The notes beneath the pieces were generated by a model that was not told the DNA's origin, made no database searches, and saw nothing but the letters and a program-made list of their open reading frames with translations. The translations under genes and the position numbers were made by a program. Source: Anaerolineales bacterium (GTDB lineage: Bacteria; Chloroflexota; Anaerolineae; Anaerolineales; UBA11579). From it: a stretch of DNA of 64,000 nt. Within the stretch, counting starts at the first letter, position 1. Each line of letters opens with the position of its first letter. Below are positions 1-8,685 of the stretch, in pieces. Location of the stretch: positions 905,875-969,874 of the forward strand of contig JAHBVB010000001.1 in assembly GCA_019637805.1 (NCBI GenBank), read 5' to 3'.

Positions 1-1
1 C

Positions 2-112
2 CCCATCACCGAAGACCTCGGCAACCGCGGCCTGGCCATTCCCTTCTCCGGCGTCATGACCGAAGAGGAAGTGGATATTGTTTGCCAGGAACTGGCCCGC
101 GCCCTGGCCTGA
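2..112 (+). CDS. C-terminal end of a DegT/DnrJ/EryC1-type aminotransferase (partial)
   Basis: Only the last 36 codons lie in the window, ending at TGA 110-112. The peptide contains EDLGNRGLAIPFSGVMTEEE and then an amphipathic helix. This resembles the conserved C-terminus of PLP-dependent sugar aminotransferases of the DegT/DnrJ/EryC1/StrS family, where an E-x-L-x-x-R-G-L-A-x-P-F segment precedes a T-E-E-E-V-D helix. These enzymes transaminate keto-sugars or similar substrates in the cytoplasm. The catalytic lysine is outside the window, so the assignment rests on this short match alone. A terminator follows 14 bp downstream. Confidence 0.55.
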   Translation, partial: PITEDLGNRGLAIPFSGVMTEEEVDIVCQELARALA

Positions 113-126
113 CCGGCGACCTCATC

Positions 127-160
127 AAAAAAGGCGGCCTATTAGGCCGCCTTTTTATTT
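127..160. terminator. Bidirectional intrinsic terminator
   Basis: A perfect stem (AGGCGGCCTA/TAGGCCGCCT) is flanked by A-rich and T-rich tracts. It can end both the rightward aminotransferase transcript and the leftward gene at 176-838. Confidence 0.85.
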
Positions 161-175
161 TGTGGGGATGCGCCG

Positions 176-838
176 CTAGGGCAGTTTGCTGAAGTTGATC
201 ATGATCAGGTTCTCTTCGCAGCTGGCCGCTGTGCTGAAGCTGTGCGCGGCGGAGATGGGCTGGCCCTCGGCGTTCAGCAGGGTGGCCTGCAGGGTGTTTT
301 CCGAAGCGATCGGCTGGCTGCCTAGCTGCACTTCGTAGTATTGCCCAAAGCCGTATTGGGTGGCAGCGCCGGTCAGGCCGATTTTGTCGATAGGCTCGCC
401 GTTGAGGCTGCCGGTAATGTGCACTTGCAGACCAGCCACCGGGCCGTTGTCGAATACCTGGCCGGTGACAGCCATGAAGTTGCATCCCAGTTCTGGATAG
501 AAGATGGTGGAGTTCATGCGGCTGGGATTGTCGCCCGCCTGCAGAACGTAGCTGATCACTGGCTGGGGAGTCGCCGTAGCCGTGGGTTCCGGGGTACTGG
601 TGGGCTCATCCGGCGGCGTGGTCGGCTGTGCCGGGGGCTGGGTGGGCAGCGCAGTAGGCGCCACGACCACGGGAGGGAGCGGGTTCAGATCACTGAACGG
701 GTTTAGGAAAATTGCCGCATAAAAGCCAATCAGGGCCAGTGCGCCCAGGGTTAGGAATAACGTGGCGCAGTTAAGCAGCGCGACGCCCAAGCGGAAGGGC
801 GTCTTTTCGGGGGTCTCTTTGAAATCAAACTCGTCCAT
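176..838 (-). CDS. Single-pass membrane protein with Pro/Thr-rich stalk, unknown function
   Basis: This 220-aa protein is not recognised as a named family. An acidic cytoplasmic N-terminus (about residues 1-17) is followed by one hydrophobic segment (about 20-45). A Pro/Thr/Glu-rich spacer (about 55-92, with repeated PT/TP pairs) leads to a C-terminal domain of about 125 residues with two cysteines (GCNF and SCEEN) that could form a disulfide outside the cell. The C-terminal domain looks beta-rich, like an Ig-like or carbohydrate-binding fold, but no motif proves this. Stalked proteins of this design are common in Anaerolineae. The gene ends at the shared terminator at 127-160. Confidence 0.6.
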   Translation of the reverse strand: MDEFDFKETPEKTPFRLGVALLNCATLFLTLGALALIGFYAAIFLNPFSDLNPLPPVVVAPTALPTQPPAQPTTPPDEPTSTPEPTATATPQPVISYVLQAGDNPSRMNSTIFYPELGCNFMAVTGQVFDNGPVAGLQVHITGSLNGEPIDKIGLTGAATQYGFGQYYEVQLGSQPIASENTLQATLLNAEGQPISAAHSFSTAASCEENLIMINFSKLP

Positions 839-876
839 GTTTGCTCCGTTCCCCCAATTCTAGACTGAAGGCCGAA

Positions 877-1806
877 TCAGGGTAGCAAAATCTCCACACG
901 GGTCTGGCCGCGCTGGCTGGCCAGCCAGTCCTGCAGGGCCAGGCTTTGCAGCGCCTGGCGGGCCCGTGGCGTCAGCGGGCGGTTGGCCTGGCGGTCCAGC
1001 ACCTCGATCAGGTGGAACCCCAGCGGGCTCTCCACCACCAGGCTGACTTGGCCGGGCTGCAGGCCAAAGGCGGCCTCCTCCACAGCAGGCTGCAGCAGGT
1101 AACCCCGCGGGAACCAGCCCAGGTAGCCCAGCCCCAGGCCATCGTTATTGTTAACGATCTGCTGGAAGCTGGTGCCGCCGCTGAGCTGCGACAGCAGGCG
1201 GTCGGCCGAGAACTGGTCGGCCAGCAGCACCTGGCGAGCCAACACCTGTTCCGCGCTGTGTGGCACGGCGTTGGTGATCTGCTCGCGCATCCAACCCGCT
1301 TCGATCTCCAGCGCCAGTTCCTGGCGGAAGAGGTCAGCGGTGTAGCCTTGCTCGGCCAGCCAGGCCTCAAAGGCATCAGGGCCGCCTGCGGCTTCCACTG
1401 CCGCATCCAAGCGTTGCTGCAGCGTGGCTTCCTCCAGCACATAGCCCTGGGCGCGGGCGCCTTGGGCCAATAGCATGCGGCTGATCAGGTCATCCAGTAC
1501 AGCCTGTGGTACATCCCCTTTTGCCAGAAGTGTGCCAAAGTCGGCTTGGGCGGCCTGATACTGAGCCAGGTGCAGGTTGTAGCTGTCGCTGGAAATAGCC
1601 TCGTCATTAACCCGCGCTACCGGCGCGGATACGGTGGGCGTGAGGGTGGCTTGTTCTGGGGCGGGCAGGCTGGCTTCAGCTGCCGGACCGGCTGCCGGAG
1701 AGCCACAGGCCGCCAGGAACACGGCGGAGCAGAGCAGAAGAGTGAGGGAAGGAGAAAACATATATTGATGAATTTCTGGCGGGTGTTTAATCAAATTTGA
1801 CAGCAT
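877..1806 (-). CDS. SurA/PrsA-like peptidyl-prolyl isomerase lipoprotein
   Basis: A lipobox (F-L-A-A-C) follows a hydrophobic stretch, so the protein is probably a lipid-anchored extracytoplasmic chaperone. After a Pro/Thr spacer comes a SurA/PrsA-type helical region (VARVNDEAISSDSYNLHLAQ, then ISRMLLAQGARAQGY) and a parvulin-like C-terminal domain containing LGYLGWFPRG and GQVSLVVESPLGFHLIEVLD. These are the usual rotamase landmarks, although the family's catalytic His/Cys pattern is incomplete. The start at 1806 is preferred because it supplies a lysine-containing n-region just below a TATAAT box; ATG 1761 would leave a signal peptide without positive charge. It diverges from the pheST leader. 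Confidence 0.75.
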   Translation of the reverse strand: MLSNLIKHPPEIHQYMFSPSLTLLLCSAVFLAACGSPAAGPAAEASLPAPEQATLTPTVSAPVARVNDEAISSDSYNLHLAQYQAAQADFGTLLAKGDVPQAVLDDLISRMLLAQGARAQGYVLEEATLQQRLDAAVEAAGGPDAFEAWLAEQGYTADLFRQELALEIEAGWMREQITNAVPHSAEQVLARQVLLADQFSADRLLSQLSGGTSFQQIVNNNDGLGLGYLGWFPRGYLLQPAVEEAAFGLQPGQVSLVVESPLGFHLIEVLDRQANRPLTPRARQALQSLALQDWLASQRGQTRVEILLP

Positions 1807-1825
1807 TTTTCTGCTGCCAGCGGGG

Positions 1826-1857
1826 ATTATACAGGAAGCCTTTGCGCTTTGGGTAAT
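1826..1857 (-). promoter_or_regulatory. Probable promoter of the PrsA-like lipoprotein gene
   Basis: A perfect TATAAT lies on the minus strand at 1831-1826, about 20 nt before the chosen start codon. The -35 region is poor (TTACCC or ACCCAA). It is back to back with the T-box promoter. Confidence 0.45.
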
Positions 1858-1864
1858 GGGCTGC

Positions 1865-1892
1865 TTGACACCACTTATCTTTTGCGGATAAT
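1865..1892 (+). promoter_or_regulatory. Promoter of the pheST T-box leader
   Basis: TTGACA (1865-1870), a 16-bp spacer and GATAAT (1887-1892). Transcription should start near 1899, just before the T-box stem I. Confidence 0.75.
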
Positions 1893-1899
1893 TGCAGAT

Positions 1900-2190
1900 A
1901 CAGGCTAAGACAGAGGAAAGTACGCCGCTGAAAGCTGCCAGGGAGGCGGGGGCCGGAAGTCCGGACTGCAACCCCCGCTCTGTGGAAAGCCGCTGAAGTT
2001 CCCTCTCGAGCCGCCCGGGTCAATTACTGCACACGCAGTTTAGTAGCCCCGGCCGTATGTCCGCCGTTACCCGGACTGCCAAATCGCCGCAAGGCTGTTG
2101 GCCAGAGAGGTCGCCAATATGGCGCTCAAGTTGGGTGGTACCGCGGGAGCTGCGCTCTCGTCCCGAGTTTGGGACGGGAGTTTTTGTTTT
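1900..2190 (+). promoter_or_regulatory. Phe-specific T-box riboswitch with terminator
   Basis: The signature T-box segment GGGTGGTACCGCGG is at 2133-2146, followed by an intrinsic terminator (2154-2190) made of CTCGTCCC/GGGACGGG and T5GT4. Stem I has the AGTA element (within GAGGAAAGTA near 1913) on its 5' side and GAAG followed by TTC on its 3' side. The specifier triplet TTC at 1999-2001 encodes Phe, matching the downstream pheS-pheT genes. By the known mechanism, uncharged tRNA-Phe pairs with the specifier and with the UGG bulge and favours antitermination, so pheST rises when charged tRNA-Phe is scarce. Confidence 0.9.
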
Positions 2191-2223
2191 AATCAGCCGT
2201 TCACGTATCGACAGGAGAGAAGG

Positions 2224-3279
2224 ATGCTTGCAGAACTAGACAAAATTCACAATGAGGCCCTAACCGCGGCCACCCAAGTGAACGACCAGGCTGGCCTGGA
2301 GGAATGGCGTAGTCAGTATTTGGGGAAGAACGCTGTGCTGACCCAAAGCCTGAAGCAGCTGGGCGGCTTGAGCGCTGAAGAGCGCCCTCAGGCGGGCCAA
2401 AAGATCAACCAGGTCAAGCAGGCCCTGGAGGCCGCTTTTGAAGAGCGTAAAGCCGCCTTACAGGCCGAGAAGTTGCAGCAGGCCCTGGATACGGAGCGCC
2501 TGGACGTGACCCTGCCCGGTCGCGCCCTGCCCCTGGGGCGCCTGCACCCCATCACACAAACCCTGCGGCGCATCAATGCCATCTTCGCCGAGATGGGCTT
2601 CCAGGTCTACCGCTCGCGCGATGTGGAAACCGATGAATACAACTTCCTGCTGCTCAACTTTCCGCCCAATCACCCGGCGCGGGAGATGCAGGATTCCTTC
2701 TATGTGGAGGGCGGCAGCGCAGACAATCCACTGCTGATGCGTACGCATACCTCTGCTGGGCAGATCCACGCCATGCGAGAGTTCTCGGCGGAGAGCCCGG
2801 ACAATCCACCGCCGGTGCGCATCGTGTTGCCGGGCATGTGTTACCGCTATGAGCAGGTCAGCGCCCGCTCGGAAGTGCAGTTTACCCAGGTCGAGGGCCT
2901 GGCAGTGGGCGAAGACATCACCTTCGGCGACCTGAAGGGCACGCTGACCGACTTCGCTCGGCGCTTTTTCAACGTTGATGTGCGCACGCGCTTCCGCGCC
3001 TCGCATTTCCCCTTCACCGAGCCCAGCGCCGAGATGGATGTGGAGTGCTTCGTCTGTGGCGGCAAAGGCTGCTCGGTGTGCAAGCACAGCGGCTGGCTGG
3101 AGATCCTGGGCAGCGGCATGGTGCACCCCAATGTGCTGCGCAATGGCGGCTACGACCCGGAACGCTACAGCGGCTTTGCCTTCGGGATGGGGCCAGAGCG
3201 TCTGACTATGCTGCGATACCGCATCGAAGACATCCGCTATTTCTGGCGCAACGACCTGCGCTTTTTGGAGCAGTTCTAA
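2224..3279 (+). CDS. pheS: Phenylalanine-tRNA ligase alpha subunit
   Basis: This is the catalytic alpha subunit of the cytoplasmic alpha2-beta2 PheRS, which attaches Phe to tRNA-Phe. The 351-aa protein has the N-terminal coiled-coil region (about 1-90) and then the class II core. Visible motifs are motif 2 (FRASHFPFTEPSAEMDVEC) and motif 3 (GFAFGMGPERLTMLRY), plus the family's CFVCGGKGCSVCKHSGW zinc-like insertion. The start ATG 2224 follows AGGAGAGAAGG and gives the usual N-terminus; an upstream in-frame start would lie inside the T-box. It overlaps pheT by 1 bp (TAATG), so the two are translationally coupled. Control is by the T-box leader. Confidence 0.96.
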   Translation: MLAELDKIHNEALTAATQVNDQAGLEEWRSQYLGKNAVLTQSLKQLGGLSAEERPQAGQKINQVKQALEAAFEERKAALQAEKLQQALDTERLDVTLPGRALPLGRLHPITQTLRRINAIFAEMGFQVYRSRDVETDEYNFLLLNFPPNHPAREMQDSFYVEGGSADNPLLMRTHTSAGQIHAMREFSAESPDNPPPVRIVLPGMCYRYEQVSARSEVQFTQVEGLAVGEDITFGDLKGTLTDFARRFFNVDVRTRFRASHFPFTEPSAEMDVECFVCGGKGCSVCKHSGWLEILGSGMVHPNVLRNGGYDPERYSGFAFGMGPERLTMLRYRIEDIRYFWRNDLRFLEQF

Positions 3280-5810
3280 TGAAAGTACCAATTTCCTGGC
3301 TCAAAGACTTCGTTGACCTCGAGGGTGTTTCCATCGAGGACCTGGCCCATACGCTGACCATGGCCGGGTTGGAGGTGGAAGAGATTCGCTTTGTCGGCCT
3401 GCCAATCCCCAGCGGCCAGCAGCTGGCCAAGCTCAGCGGCCTGGCCTGGGACCGCGAGAAGATCGTGGTGGGCGAGATCCGCGAGGTCGGCCCGCACCCG
3501 GATGCTGACCGTTTGGTGCTCTGCCGTCTGTTCGACGGTGAGAAAGAGCACAGCGTGCTGACCGGCGCGCCCAACTTGTTCGAATACAAAGGCCAAGGCG
3601 AGCTTAAGCCGCCGTTGAAGGTGGCTTATGCCAAAGAAGGCGCCGAGTTGTATGACGGTCACCAGGCCGGCTTGAACAAGATGACCCTCAAGCGCACCAA
3701 GATCCGCGGTGTGGAGTCATATTCGATGGTCTGTTCCGAGAAAGAACTGGGTATCTCCGAAGAGCACGAAGGCATTTTGTTCCTGGATGCGGATGCCGTA
3801 GCTGGCACGCCGTTGGCCGATGTGCTGGGCGATGCGGTTTTTGATATTGCCATCACGCCCAACATTGCCCGCGACGCCAATATCTATGGCGTGGCCCGTG
3901 AGGTGAGCGCCTTGCTGCAACGCCCACTGAAGCCCATGCCAACCGAAGTGCAGGCTGATGGCCCTAAGATCGAGGGTGCGGCCCGCATTGAGATCAGCGA
4001 GCCACAGCTCAATCCGCGCTTTGTGCTGGGTCTGATCCGCGACATCGAGATCAAACCCAGCCCGGAATGGGTGCGCCGCCGGCTGACCCTGGCGGGCATG
4101 CGCCCGATCAACAACGTGGTGGACGCAACAAACTACGCCATGCTCGAATTGGGCGAGCCGCTGCACGCCTTTGATTACGACGTGCTGGTGCAGCGCTCTG
4201 GCGGCCAGCCGCCGGTGATCAGCACCCGCCGTGCCAAGAGCGGCGAGACGCTGACCACCCTGGATGGCGTGGACCGCAAGCTAGACGACTTCACTGTGCT
4301 GGTATGTGACACGGCTGGCTCGCTCTCGCTGGGCGGCGTGATGGGCGGACTGGAGAGCGAAGTCACCGAGAGCACTCGCAACGTGCTGCTGGAAGGCGCT
4401 GCCTGGAACTTTATCAACATCCGCAAGACCCTGAATGCCCAACGTCTGAGTTCTGAGGCGGGCTACCGTTTTTCACGCGGCGTGCACCCGGCCATGGCGC
4501 CGCGCGGCGTCAGCCGCGGGTTGGAACTGATGCGCCAATGGGCCGGCGGCCAGGTAGCCGCGGGTCTGGTGGATGAATATCCCTTGCCGCCGCAGCCCAG
4601 CGTGGTGCAGATCAGCCCGCAGGATGCGCGGCGCTGGCTGGGCGTGGACCTTTCTACCGACCAACTCAGTGATATTTTGCAACGGTTGGGTTTTGAAGTC
4701 AAAACCCAGAGCGAAACCTTGACCGTAACTTCCCCTGACCACCGTCTCGACATTGGCGAAGGCGTGATCGGCAAGGCTGACCTGATGGAAGAAGTGGCCC
4801 GCATCTACGGCTACGACAACATCCCGGCCACGCGCCTGGGCGACGACCTGCCCCCGCAGCGCGCCAATCACACCCTGGAGATCGAAGAGCGCATCCGTGA
4901 TCTGCTGGCGCGCCAGGGCTTGCAGGAAGTGGCCACTTATCGCCTGACCAGCCCGGAGCAGGAGGCCCGGCGCCTGCCCGCCGGCACCCCACCGGATGAT
5001 AAACCCTACACCCGACTGAGCAACCCGATTTCGCAAGAACGCACCGTGCTGCGCAAGAGCTTGCTGGCCTCCGTGTTGGAGATCGTCGAGCGCAACGCCA
5101 ATATTCGAGAGCGGCTGGCCTTCTTTGAGATCGGCCCGGTCTTCCGTGCCTCCGAAAACGGTCCGTTGCCGGATGAGCTGCCCCGCCTGGTGCTGGCCCT
5201 GCGCGGCCCGCGCCAGCCGGCGCACTGGCAGGGCGGCGACGGTGACGCCCAGGATTTCTATGACATCAAGGGCGCAGTGAGTACTTTGCTCAACGGCCTG
5301 GGTTTGCGCGAGCTGCAGTTCGAGCCTGCCGCACACCCCGCCTTCCACCCGGGCAAATGCGCCCGAGTACTGGCGGACGGCCAGCCTCTGGGCGTATTCG
5401 GCGAATTGCATCCGCAAGTGCAAACTGAATACGACCTGGGCGGCGACCCGGTACAGGCGGCCGCGCTCGATCTGGACACCATCTACAGCCTCGTGCCGGA
5501 ACGTTTTGACAGCCAGAGTGTGCCTGCCTATCCACCGGTGTTGGAAGATCTGGCGCTGGTGGTCGACGAAAGCCTGCCGGCGGGCCAGGTGGAAGCCTTG
5601 ATCCGCCAGACGGGCGGCAAGCTGCTGACCGGTTTGGCGCTTTTCGATGTCTTCCGCGGTGAGCAGATCGGTGCAGGCAAGAAGAGCCTGGCTTACCAAC
5701 TCACCTACCAAAACGCCGAGCGCACCCTGACGGATGAAGACGTGGCTAAGCTGCGCCAACGCATCATCCGCCGCCTGGAACAGGAGCTGGGTGCGCAGTT
5801 GCGGGCCTAG
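3279..5810 (+). CDS. pheT: Phenylalanine-tRNA ligase beta subunit
   Basis: The 843-aa beta subunit partners PheS and carries tRNA binding and editing. Domains in order: N-terminal B1, an EMAPII-like OB fold (about 50-165, IVVGEIREVGPHPDADRL), the B3/B4 editing region (about 215-400, including TPNIARDANIYGVARE and INNVVDATNYAMLELGEP), B5 (about 410-480), the catalytic-like core (RANHTLEIEERIRDLL, LSNPISQERTVLRKSL) and a C-terminal FDX-ACB anticodon-binding domain (about 745-843, YPPVLEDLALVVDE). Length is normal for bacterial PheT. The start ATG overlaps the pheS stop codon. A terminator follows 12 bp after the stop. Confidence 0.96.
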   Translation: MKVPISWLKDFVDLEGVSIEDLAHTLTMAGLEVEEIRFVGLPIPSGQQLAKLSGLAWDREKIVVGEIREVGPHPDADRLVLCRLFDGEKEHSVLTGAPNLFEYKGQGELKPPLKVAYAKEGAELYDGHQAGLNKMTLKRTKIRGVESYSMVCSEKELGISEEHEGILFLDADAVAGTPLADVLGDAVFDIAITPNIARDANIYGVAREVSALLQRPLKPMPTEVQADGPKIEGAARIEISEPQLNPRFVLGLIRDIEIKPSPEWVRRRLTLAGMRPINNVVDATNYAMLELGEPLHAFDYDVLVQRSGGQPPVISTRRAKSGETLTTLDGVDRKLDDFTVLVCDTAGSLSLGGVMGGLESEVTESTRNVLLEGAAWNFINIRKTLNAQRLSSEAGYRFSRGVHPAMAPRGVSRGLELMRQWAGGQVAAGLVDEYPLPPQPSVVQISPQDARRWLGVDLSTDQLSDILQRLGFEVKTQSETLTVTSPDHRLDIGEGVIGKADLMEEVARIYGYDNIPATRLGDDLPPQRANHTLEIEERIRDLLARQGLQEVATYRLTSPEQEARRLPAGTPPDDKPYTRLSNPISQERTVLRKSLLASVLEIVERNANIRERLAFFEIGPVFRASENGPLPDELPRLVLALRGPRQPAHWQGGDGDAQDFYDIKGAVSTLLNGLGLRELQFEPAAHPAFHPGKCARVLADGQPLGVFGELHPQVQTEYDLGGDPVQAAALDLDTIYSLVPERFDSQSVPAYPPVLEDLALVVDESLPAGQVEALIRQTGGKLLTGLALFDVFRGEQIGAGKKSLAYQLTYQNAERTLTDEDVAKLRQRIIRRLEQELGAQLRA

Positions 5811-5821
5811 GTGTTTGGACT

Positions 5822-5853
5822 AAAAGCGGAGCCAGTACTGGCTCCGCTTTTAG
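5822..5853. terminator. Terminator between pheT and the leftward methionine operon
   Basis: A near-perfect hairpin (AAAGCGGAGCCAGTA/CTGGCTCCGCTTTT) with A and T tracts on its two sides works in both directions. It closes pheST and, on the other strand, the metH operon. Confidence 0.85.
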
Positions 5854-6797
5854 CTTAGGATTGTCTCAATGCGTTCCAGCACGCTGTCGTCCAGCTTGCT
5901 GACCGCTTCAGACGCCTTAAGGTTGTCTTGCAGCTGCTCCAACTTGGTGGCGCCGGTGATCACGCTGCTGACCTCTTTGCGCCGCAGGATCCAGGCGATG
6001 GCCAGCTGGGCCATGCTGATGCCCAGGTCGCCGGCCACTTCATCCAGCTGCTTGAGCTTCTCGACGCCGCCCTCCTGAACACGGTCAGTCACCCAGCCCA
6101 TGCCTTCTAGGGTCGCCCGGCTGCCGGCGGGGATGCCCTGGTTGTACTTGCCTGAGAGCACGCCCGAGGCCAGCGGGCTGAAAGTGGTCAGGCCGATGCC
6201 GAGGCTCTCGCAGACCGGGGCTAGGTCCTTCTCCACCTGGTGGCGGTGCAGCATGTGGTACTGCGGCTGCTCCATGCTGGGCGGGATCAGCCCATACTGC
6301 CGGGCAATACCGTGCGCTTCGCTGATCTGCGCGCCGCTCCACTCTGAGGTGCCCCAATAGAGCAGCTTGCCCTGCTGGATCAGCGTGTTCATGGTAAAGA
6401 CCACTTCTTCCACCGGCGTTTCGGGGTCAAAGCGGTGGCAGAAATACAGGTCGACGTAGTCCATTTCCAGTCGCTTGAGCGAGGCATGGATCGATTCGGT
6501 GATGTGCTTGCGCGAGAGGCCGCGGCCGTTGGGGCCGGGCATGGTCGGCCAGAAGACCTTGCTGGAGATGACCAGCGCCTCACGCGGCAGGCCGCGGATG
6601 GCCTTAGCCATGGTCTTCTCGGCCTCACCTTTGGCGTACACATCGGCATTGTCAAAAAAGTTGACGCCTTGTTCGTAGGCGTAATGGATCAGGGTGTCGG
6701 CAGTTTTGTCTTCGATCTGCGAGCCGAAGGTCACCCAGGCACCGAAAGAAAGTTCACTGACTTTAAGGCCCGAACGGCCCAAGCGGCGAGTTTCCAT
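5850..6797 (-). CDS. Aldo-keto reductase (Kv-beta/YghZ-like)
   Basis: A 315-aa NAD(P)H-dependent oxidoreductase with a TIM-barrel fold. The N-terminus METRRLGRSGLKVSELSFGA is typical of the family. The catalytic tetrad is visible: Asp and Tyr in FFDNADVYAKGEAE, Lys in ISSKVFW and His in YFCHRFDPE. The cofactor region includes TFSPLASGVLSGKY and the C-terminal ITGATKLEQLQDNLKA. It resembles the potassium-channel beta/YghZ group that reduces aldehydes or methylglyoxal-like carbonyls; the physiological substrate cannot be read from sequence. It starts 8 bp after the MTHFR fusion ends and is the last gene of the SAM-riboswitch operon, an unusual partner for methionine genes. Confidence 0.9.
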   Translation of the reverse strand: METRRLGRSGLKVSELSFGAWVTFGSQIEDKTADTLIHYAYEQGVNFFDNADVYAKGEAEKTMAKAIRGLPREALVISSKVFWPTMPGPNGRGLSRKHITESIHASLKRLEMDYVDLYFCHRFDPETPVEEVVFTMNTLIQQGKLLYWGTSEWSGAQISEAHGIARQYGLIPPSMEQPQYHMLHRHQVEKDLAPVCESLGIGLTTFSPLASGVLSGKYNQGIPAGSRATLEGMGWVTDRVQEGGVEKLKQLDEVAGDLGISMAQLAIAWILRRKEVSSVITGATKLEQLQDNLKASEAVSKLDDSVLERIETILS

Positions 6798-6805
6798 GCT
6801 TCTCC

Positions 6806-8644
6806 TTAACTGATCGACTCTAAGATCTGAGCTGCCAGGTCAAAACGGTTGAAGGCGGGCATTAGGTAGACGCCGGCGCCCCAGGCCCGGATCTGCTCGA
6901 TGAGTTCGATGGCAATCCGCACGCCCTCTTGCGGGCCTTGGCTGCCCGCGGCTTCCATACGCCGGCGGATCTCAGCCGGGATGATGATGCCGGGGACTTC
7001 GTTGTGCAGAAAGTTGGCATGGCGCACGCCGAACAGCGGCAGGATGCCAACCAGCAGCGGCTTTTCCAGGCTTTCGGCGTGCTGCTCCAAAAACTGGCGC
7101 GCCTGGGCCGGGTCGTAGACCGGCTGTGTGAGGAAGAAATCAGCCCCATTGCGCAGCTTGCGTGCCAACAGCTTGGCTTCCCGCTCTGCGTCCGGCGGGG
7201 CCAGGTTAAGCGCCGCGCCGACATGAAAGGCGGTGGGCTGGCCGATCTCTGCCCCAGCATGGTCGCGCCCCGTGTTGAACTGCTGCTTGATTAGCTTGAT
7301 CAGACCCGTGGGCGCCAGGTCATAGTTGTCCATCGCATCGGGGTAATCGCCAATCGAGGTCGGGTCGCCCATAACCACGAAGACATTGCGCACACCCAGC
7401 GCATGGGCGGCCAGCAGGTCGCCCTGCACGCGCAGCAGGTTGCGGCCGCGGGTGGGGAAGTGCAGTGTGGTCTCCACGCCCACATGACGCTGGATCAGGT
7501 CGCAGACCGCCCAGGGGCTCATGCGCATACGCGCCATGGGGCTGTCGGCGACGTTGATCACGTCCACGCCCGATTCGGCCAACAGGTCCGCCCCGGCTTG
7601 CAGTTTGTAGGTGGACAGCCCGCGCGGTGGGTCCATTTCCACCGCGGAGACAAACTTGCCCGCGGCGATCTTCTCCGCCAGCTGCGAGCCTTTGTCCGGC
7701 CCGGCCAGCGGTTCACGCTGCTCGACCACGCTGATCTGCCCGTTGGCCAGAGCGCTGATGGCCCCCGGGTTGTCCAGCGCATGGCGCATGGCTTGGATGT
7801 GTTCCGGGGTAGTGCCGCAGCAGCCACCGATGAGGGCCGCGCCCGCCTGGCGGAAGGCGACGGCGTACTGGCCGAAATACTCCGGCCCGGCGGGGTAGCG
7901 GATGCGCCCACCGGCCTGCTCCGGCCAGCCGGCATTGGGCATCACGGAGAACTGCGCATCCGGCACGGCGGCGCGCATCTGTTTGAGGATGCGCAGCAGT
8001 TGGGCCGGTCCGCCGGAGCAGTTGATACCGATCACATCGGCCCCAGCTTCATGCAGCTTTCGGGCGACTTTGGCGGGCGTGTCGCCCAGCAACGTGCGGT
8101 CGTCGCGGGTGAAGGTCATCGAGACCACCACCGGCAGCTCGCTGAGCGCTTTGGCCGCCTTGAGCGCTTCACGCGCCTCGTGCAGGTCGGTCATCGTCTC
8201 GATGATGACCAGGTCTGGCTTGCCAGCCAACAAGCCGCCCAGCTGTTCCTCGAAGGCGGCGCGGGCCTCGTCAGGGTCTACGCGGCCAAAGGGCGCCAGG
8301 CGCACACCCAGCGGACCGACATCCGCTGCCACCAGGGCGTCTTTGCCGTAAGCGGCCACAGCCTGGCGGGCCAGCTGCACGCCGGCCCGGCTGATCTCGG
8401 CCGCCTTGTCTTGCAGGCCGTGCTCCGCCAAGCGGAAGCGGTTGCTGCCGAAGGTGTTGCTCATGATGATCTGGGCGCCGGCCGCCAAGTAGGTGGCGTG
8501 GATCTGCTGCACCAGCTCAGGCTGGGAGAGATTGAGTTCGTCGAAGCAACGCGTGAAATCCACGCCTTGCTCGTGCAGCACGGTGCCCATAGCGCCGTCG
8601 GCGAGCAGGGTGGATTCGTTTAGGGTATCCAGAAGATTAGTCAT
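6806..8644 (-). CDS. Homocysteine S-methyltransferase / methylenetetrahydrofolate reductase fusion
   Basis: A bifunctional cytoplasmic protein of 612 aa (YitJ/BhmT-MetF type). The N-terminal Hcy S-methyltransferase domain (about 1-290) has LLADGAMGTVL and the zinc-binding cysteines in GINCSGG and GGCCGTTPEH. The C-terminal half (about 330-612) is an MTHFR-like TIM barrel (SAVEMDPPRGLSTYK, VFVVMGDPTSIGDYP, LTQPVYDPAQARQFLE), which reduces methylene-THF to methyl-THF. It therefore supplies the methyl donor used by MetH just upstream. The start at ATG 8644 matches family N-termini; an in-frame GTG at 8668 has a better ribosome site (AGGGTG) and would add 8 residues. It is separated from metH by less than 45 bp. 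Confidence 0.93.
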   Translation of the reverse strand: MTNLLDTLNESTLLADGAMGTVLHEQGVDFTRCFDELNLSQPELVQQIHATYLAAGAQIIMSNTFGSNRFRLAEHGLQDKAAEISRAGVQLARQAVAAYGKDALVAADVGPLGVRLAPFGRVDPDEARAAFEEQLGGLLAGKPDLVIIETMTDLHEAREALKAAKALSELPVVVSMTFTRDDRTLLGDTPAKVARKLHEAGADVIGINCSGGPAQLLRILKQMRAAVPDAQFSVMPNAGWPEQAGGRIRYPAGPEYFGQYAVAFRQAGAALIGGCCGTTPEHIQAMRHALDNPGAISALANGQISVVEQREPLAGPDKGSQLAEKIAAGKFVSAVEMDPPRGLSTYKLQAGADLLAESGVDVINVADSPMARMRMSPWAVCDLIQRHVGVETTLHFPTRGRNLLRVQGDLLAAHALGVRNVFVVMGDPTSIGDYPDAMDNYDLAPTGLIKLIKQQFNTGRDHAGAEIGQPTAFHVGAALNLAPPDAEREAKLLARKLRNGADFFLTQPVYDPAQARQFLEQHAESLEKPLLVGILPLFGVRHANFLHNEVPGIIIPAEIRRRMEAAGSQGPQEGVRIAIELIEQIRAWGAGVYLMPAFNRFDLAAQILESIS

Positions 8645-8685
8645 CAAAGTTCTTGTTTCTCGGGGCACACATCACCCTACAAAGG

